DNA of 26,215 bases, taken from Planctomycetaceae bacterium (GTDB lineage Bacteria > Planctomycetota > Phycisphaerae > Phycisphaerales > SM1A02). Below, piece by piece: positions 24,815 through 26,215 of this stretch. The stretch spans positions 1 through 26,215 of the forward strand of contig NYWY01000063.1 of assembly GCA_002685335.1 (NCBI GenBank). The letters run 5' to 3'. Positions within the stretch are counted from its first letter, which is position 1; each line of letters opens with the position of its first letter. The translations under genes were made by a program, and so were the position numbers. The notes below the pieces were generated by a model that searched no databases, was not told where the DNA came from, and worked only from the letters and a program-made list of their open reading frames with translations.

Positions 24815-25357
24815 ATGAAGAGAACAAGCATGAATCCCGTCGTCTCCCCCATCCGTCGCGGCAACGCCTTCATCGTCGTCGTCATCCTGATCGCCATCGT
24901 GGCCGCCACCGGCATCGCCGTCATCGTCGCCGAACGTGGCGCGGCGATCGAAGAGCGACGAAGCGATCCGAACCTCCCCATCCAGACCCTCGACACCCTG
25001 CTGCAGCCGGTCGCCGAGTGGGCGGCGGCCGCCGTCACCGAATGGTCGGGCGCCAACGGCGGAAAGCTGCCCAGCAACACCGAAGGTGCCGGGATCATCA
25101 AGGATCTCAAGAATCGTCCGCCGATCGTCGGAGCGGCGAACTTCACCACGACTCCGGTCTATCGCCTGATGGACCCCACGCACTTCGAGATCGTGCTGGC
25201 GAGCGCTCAACTCAACGGCTCGGCCCACCTGGCCTATCCCTTCACCGCCGACGGTCGACTTCTCGCCCCGGTCCCCGACAACGTCTTCCTGAACTCGTCG
25301 GAACAGGAACGAGACGGACTGGTCGCGGATCCGGGCGACGGCACCGACCCCCGCTGA
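24815..25357 (+). CDS. Small single-helix exported protein, pilin-like
   Basis: 180 residues if the ATG at 24815 is used, 175 from the ATG at 24830 (MNPVVSPIRRGNAF); neither has a strong ribosome-binding site. A basic N-terminus precedes one long hydrophobic helix (NAFIVVVILIAIVAATGIAVIV) that continues into a charged amphipathic helix (AERGAAIEERR). The rest is a soluble domain of about 130 residues (EWAAAAVTEWSGANGGKLPS, PVYRLMDPTHFEIVLAS). The layout recalls type IV pilins or type II pseudopilins, but the canonical G-F-T-L-x-E peptidase site is missing (GNAFIV instead). It could be a divergent pseudopilin or simply a membrane-anchored protein. It follows kynB by 34 bases, and a link to the pathway is not evident. 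Confidence 0.7.
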   Translation: MKRTSMNPVVSPIRRGNAFIVVVILIAIVAATGIAVIVAERGAAIEERRSDPNLPIQTLDTLLQPVAEWAAAAVTEWSGANGGKLPSNTEGAGIIKDLKNRPPIVGAANFTTTPVYRLMDPTHFEIVLASAQLNGSAHLAYPFTADGRLLAPVPDNVFLNSSEQERDGLVADPGDGTDPR

Positions 25358-25377
25358 CCCCGGCCGAATCAGATCCT

Positions 25378-25815
25378 TCAATCGATGGTGGCGACGACCT
25401 TCACCTCGACCGCGATCGGGGTGGGCAGTGCGTTGATTTCGATCGTGGTGCGAGCGGGATTCGGATTGCCGTCCCCGGCGAAATACTCGGCGTAGACCTT
25501 GTTGTAGGTCGCGAAGTCGTTCTTCATGTCCGTGAGGAACACGAGAACATCGACCACGTTCTTCCACGGGACCCCGGCGTCAGCCATCACCGCCCGCACG
25601 TTGTCGAAGCACGAACGACACTGGGCCTCGATGTCCTTCTCCACGACCCGGCCGTCGGATCCGAGGACCACGCCCGGTATCTCCTTCGTTCCTCGCTTGC
25701 GGGGACCGACCCCGGAGAGGAACAACAGGTTTCCCGCACGGCGGGCATGGGGATAGGCGCCGACGGGTTCGGGTGCGCTGTCGGAGTCGATGCGGGAAGG
25801 ATCATTGCTGCTCAT
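25378..25815 (-). CDS. nbaF: RidA-family protein, probable 2-aminomuconate deaminase
   Basis: 145 residues of the YjgF/YER057c/UK114 (RidA) fold: FLSGVGPR at 32-39, the conserved NPARTTIEI with Arg122, and Glu137 near the C-terminus. The N-terminal VGAYPHARRAGNLLFLSG and the RTTIEINALP region resemble the 2-aminomuconate deaminases of nitrobenzoate and aminophenol pathways (NbaF/AmnD type), which release ammonia from 2-aminomuconate to give 4-oxalocrotonate. The semialdehyde dehydrogenase that makes 2-aminomuconate is encoded just upstream on the same strand, which supports this over a generic imine deaminase role. The stop lies 20 bases from the stop of the convergent pilin-like gene. ATG start; GAGG 10 bases before it is a modest ribosome-binding site. 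Confidence 0.85.
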   Translation of the reverse strand: MSSNDPSRIDSDSAPEPVGAYPHARRAGNLLFLSGVGPRKRGTKEIPGVVLGSDGRVVEKDIEAQCRSCFDNVRAVMADAGVPWKNVVDVLVFLTDMKNDFATYNKVYAEYFAGDGNPNPARTTIEINALPTPIAVEVKVVATID

Positions 25816-25840
25816 GGAGAAAACGCCTCGGTCTTTGTGT

Positions 25841-25990
25841 TCAGTTGAATGGAACCGGAACGAATCTGGACACGACGATCATCACGATCACCAGGAAACC
25901 GAGGCTGACGACGGTCAATGCGAACCACACGATCATGGCCCCGTCGAGCGCGGTCGATCCGGTGGTTTCCTGAATCTGCGGCATGGACAT
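25841..25990 (-). CDS. 49-residue single-pass membrane protein
   Basis: A small gene, ATG at 25990 to TGA at 25841, preceded by GGGGAG 7 bases upstream. The product starts MSMPQIQETTGSTALDGAM, has one transmembrane helix at about residues 20-40 (IVWFALTVVSLGFLVIVMIV), and ends RFVPVPFN. It lies 65 bases after the dehydrogenase gene and 25 bases before the RidA gene on the same strand, so it is likely co-transcribed with them. The good ribosome-binding site, coherent helix and intergenic placement support it as real. No family is recognised. It may be a small subunit or regulator of a membrane protein encoded elsewhere. Confidence 0.7.
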   Translation of the reverse strand: MSMPQIQETTGSTALDGAMIVWFALTVVSLGFLVIVMIVVSRFVPVPFN

Positions 25991-26055
25991 GGAAGATCTC
26001 CCCGATCGAATCCCTCACGCCTGCTTCATTTCCAAAAGAGGCTCTGTTCCCCCGA

Positions 26056-26215
26056 TCACTGATGAGCGATGGTGATGCTGCGGGCCTCGGTGAAGAAACG
26101 CAGTGCCTCTTCGCCACCTTCGCGTCCGACTCCTGATTGCTTCATGCCACCGAACGGCGTGCGGAGATCCCGCAGCATCCAGGCGTTGACCCAGGTCATG
26201 CCCGCCTCGACCTTC
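26056..26215 (-). CDS. nbaE: 2-aminomuconate-6-semialdehyde dehydrogenase, C-terminal end (partial)
   Basis: Only the last 53 codons are in the window. They read ...VEAGMTWVNAWMLRDLRTPFGGM...KQSGVGREGG...ALRFFTEARSITIAHQ. The NAWMLRDLRTPFGG segment is typical of the ALDH8/2-hydroxymuconate and 2-aminomuconate semialdehyde dehydrogenase subgroup, and the KQSG-GREGG ending is general to aldehyde dehydrogenases. The NAD-dependent reaction oxidises the product of ACMSD to 2-aminomuconate, the substrate of the RidA-type deaminase encoded two genes downstream. The catalytic Cys and Glu lie outside the window. Context with ACMSD and dioxygenase genes favours the amino over the hydroxy substrate. Confidence 0.9.
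   Translation of the reverse strand, partial: KVEAGMTWVNAWMLRDLRTPFGGMKQSGVGREGGEEALRFFTEARSITIAHQ

Noticed and set aside
1..26215. CRISPR arrays, tRNA or rRNA genes, insertion sequences, phage genes
   Set aside because: No spaced repeats, cloverleaf candidates, transposase motifs or terminal inverted repeats were seen on reading both strands; a dedicated search was not run.

Overview
The window is a gene-dense, high-GC bacterial chromosome segment with no rRNA, tRNA, IS element or CRISPR array that I can see. No gap between genes exceeds about 140 bases. Outer-membrane barrel proteins ending in Phe indicate a diderm. The MutL-like/DUF6754 membrane operon, the DUF5916 protein and frequent GTG/TTG starts suggest a Planctomycetota-type organism (perhaps Phycisphaerae-like). 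This assignment is an inference from gene content.

Left block (1-6658, minus strand): a compact run transcribed towards the left edge. In order of transcription it encodes a two-helix PH-like membrane protein, a 159-residue protein with an acidic tail, a MutL-family actin-fold (ASKHA) protein, a barrel-sandwich/KOW-like protein, a DUF6754 protein with an FN3 domain, a polytopic membrane protein and a membrane-anchored protein cut by the window edge. No B12 mutase subunit is present, so this looks like an uncharacterised membrane-associated system rather than glutamate mutase.

Kynurenine block (6768-7385 plus; 18772-24780 plus; 25378-26215 minus): genes for 3-hydroxyanthranilate dioxygenase, aminocarboxymuconate-semialdehyde decarboxylase (ACMSD), kynureninase, kynurenine 3-monooxygenase, kynurenine formamidase, a 2-aminomuconate deaminase-like RidA protein and the C-terminus of a 2-aminomuconate-semialdehyde dehydrogenase. 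Together they take N-formylkynurenine to 2-oxo-3-hexenedioate (4-oxalocrotonate), the catabolic branch. Tryptophan 2,3-dioxygenase is not in the window. A fusion of a degenerate RsbW-like ATPase domain with a GNAT domain heads the main plus-strand operon, and a small pilin-like membrane protein ends it. A 49-residue single-helix protein sits between the RidA and dehydrogenase genes.

Inserted block (7393-18704, minus strand): a DUF5916 (CBM9 plus beta-barrel) outer-membrane protein, a shorter barrel-only paralogue, and a 2418-residue nonribosomal peptide synthetase (NRPS) with order PCP-C-A-PCP-C-A-PCP-TE. This block separates the dioxygenase gene from the rest of the kynurenine genes. The synthetase starts with a carrier domain that has no adenylation partner here, so its starter unit must be loaded in trans. 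One testable idea is that a kynurenine-pathway aromatic acid is that starter, as 4-methyl-3-hydroxyanthranilate is in actinomycin assembly, but nothing in the sequence proves this.
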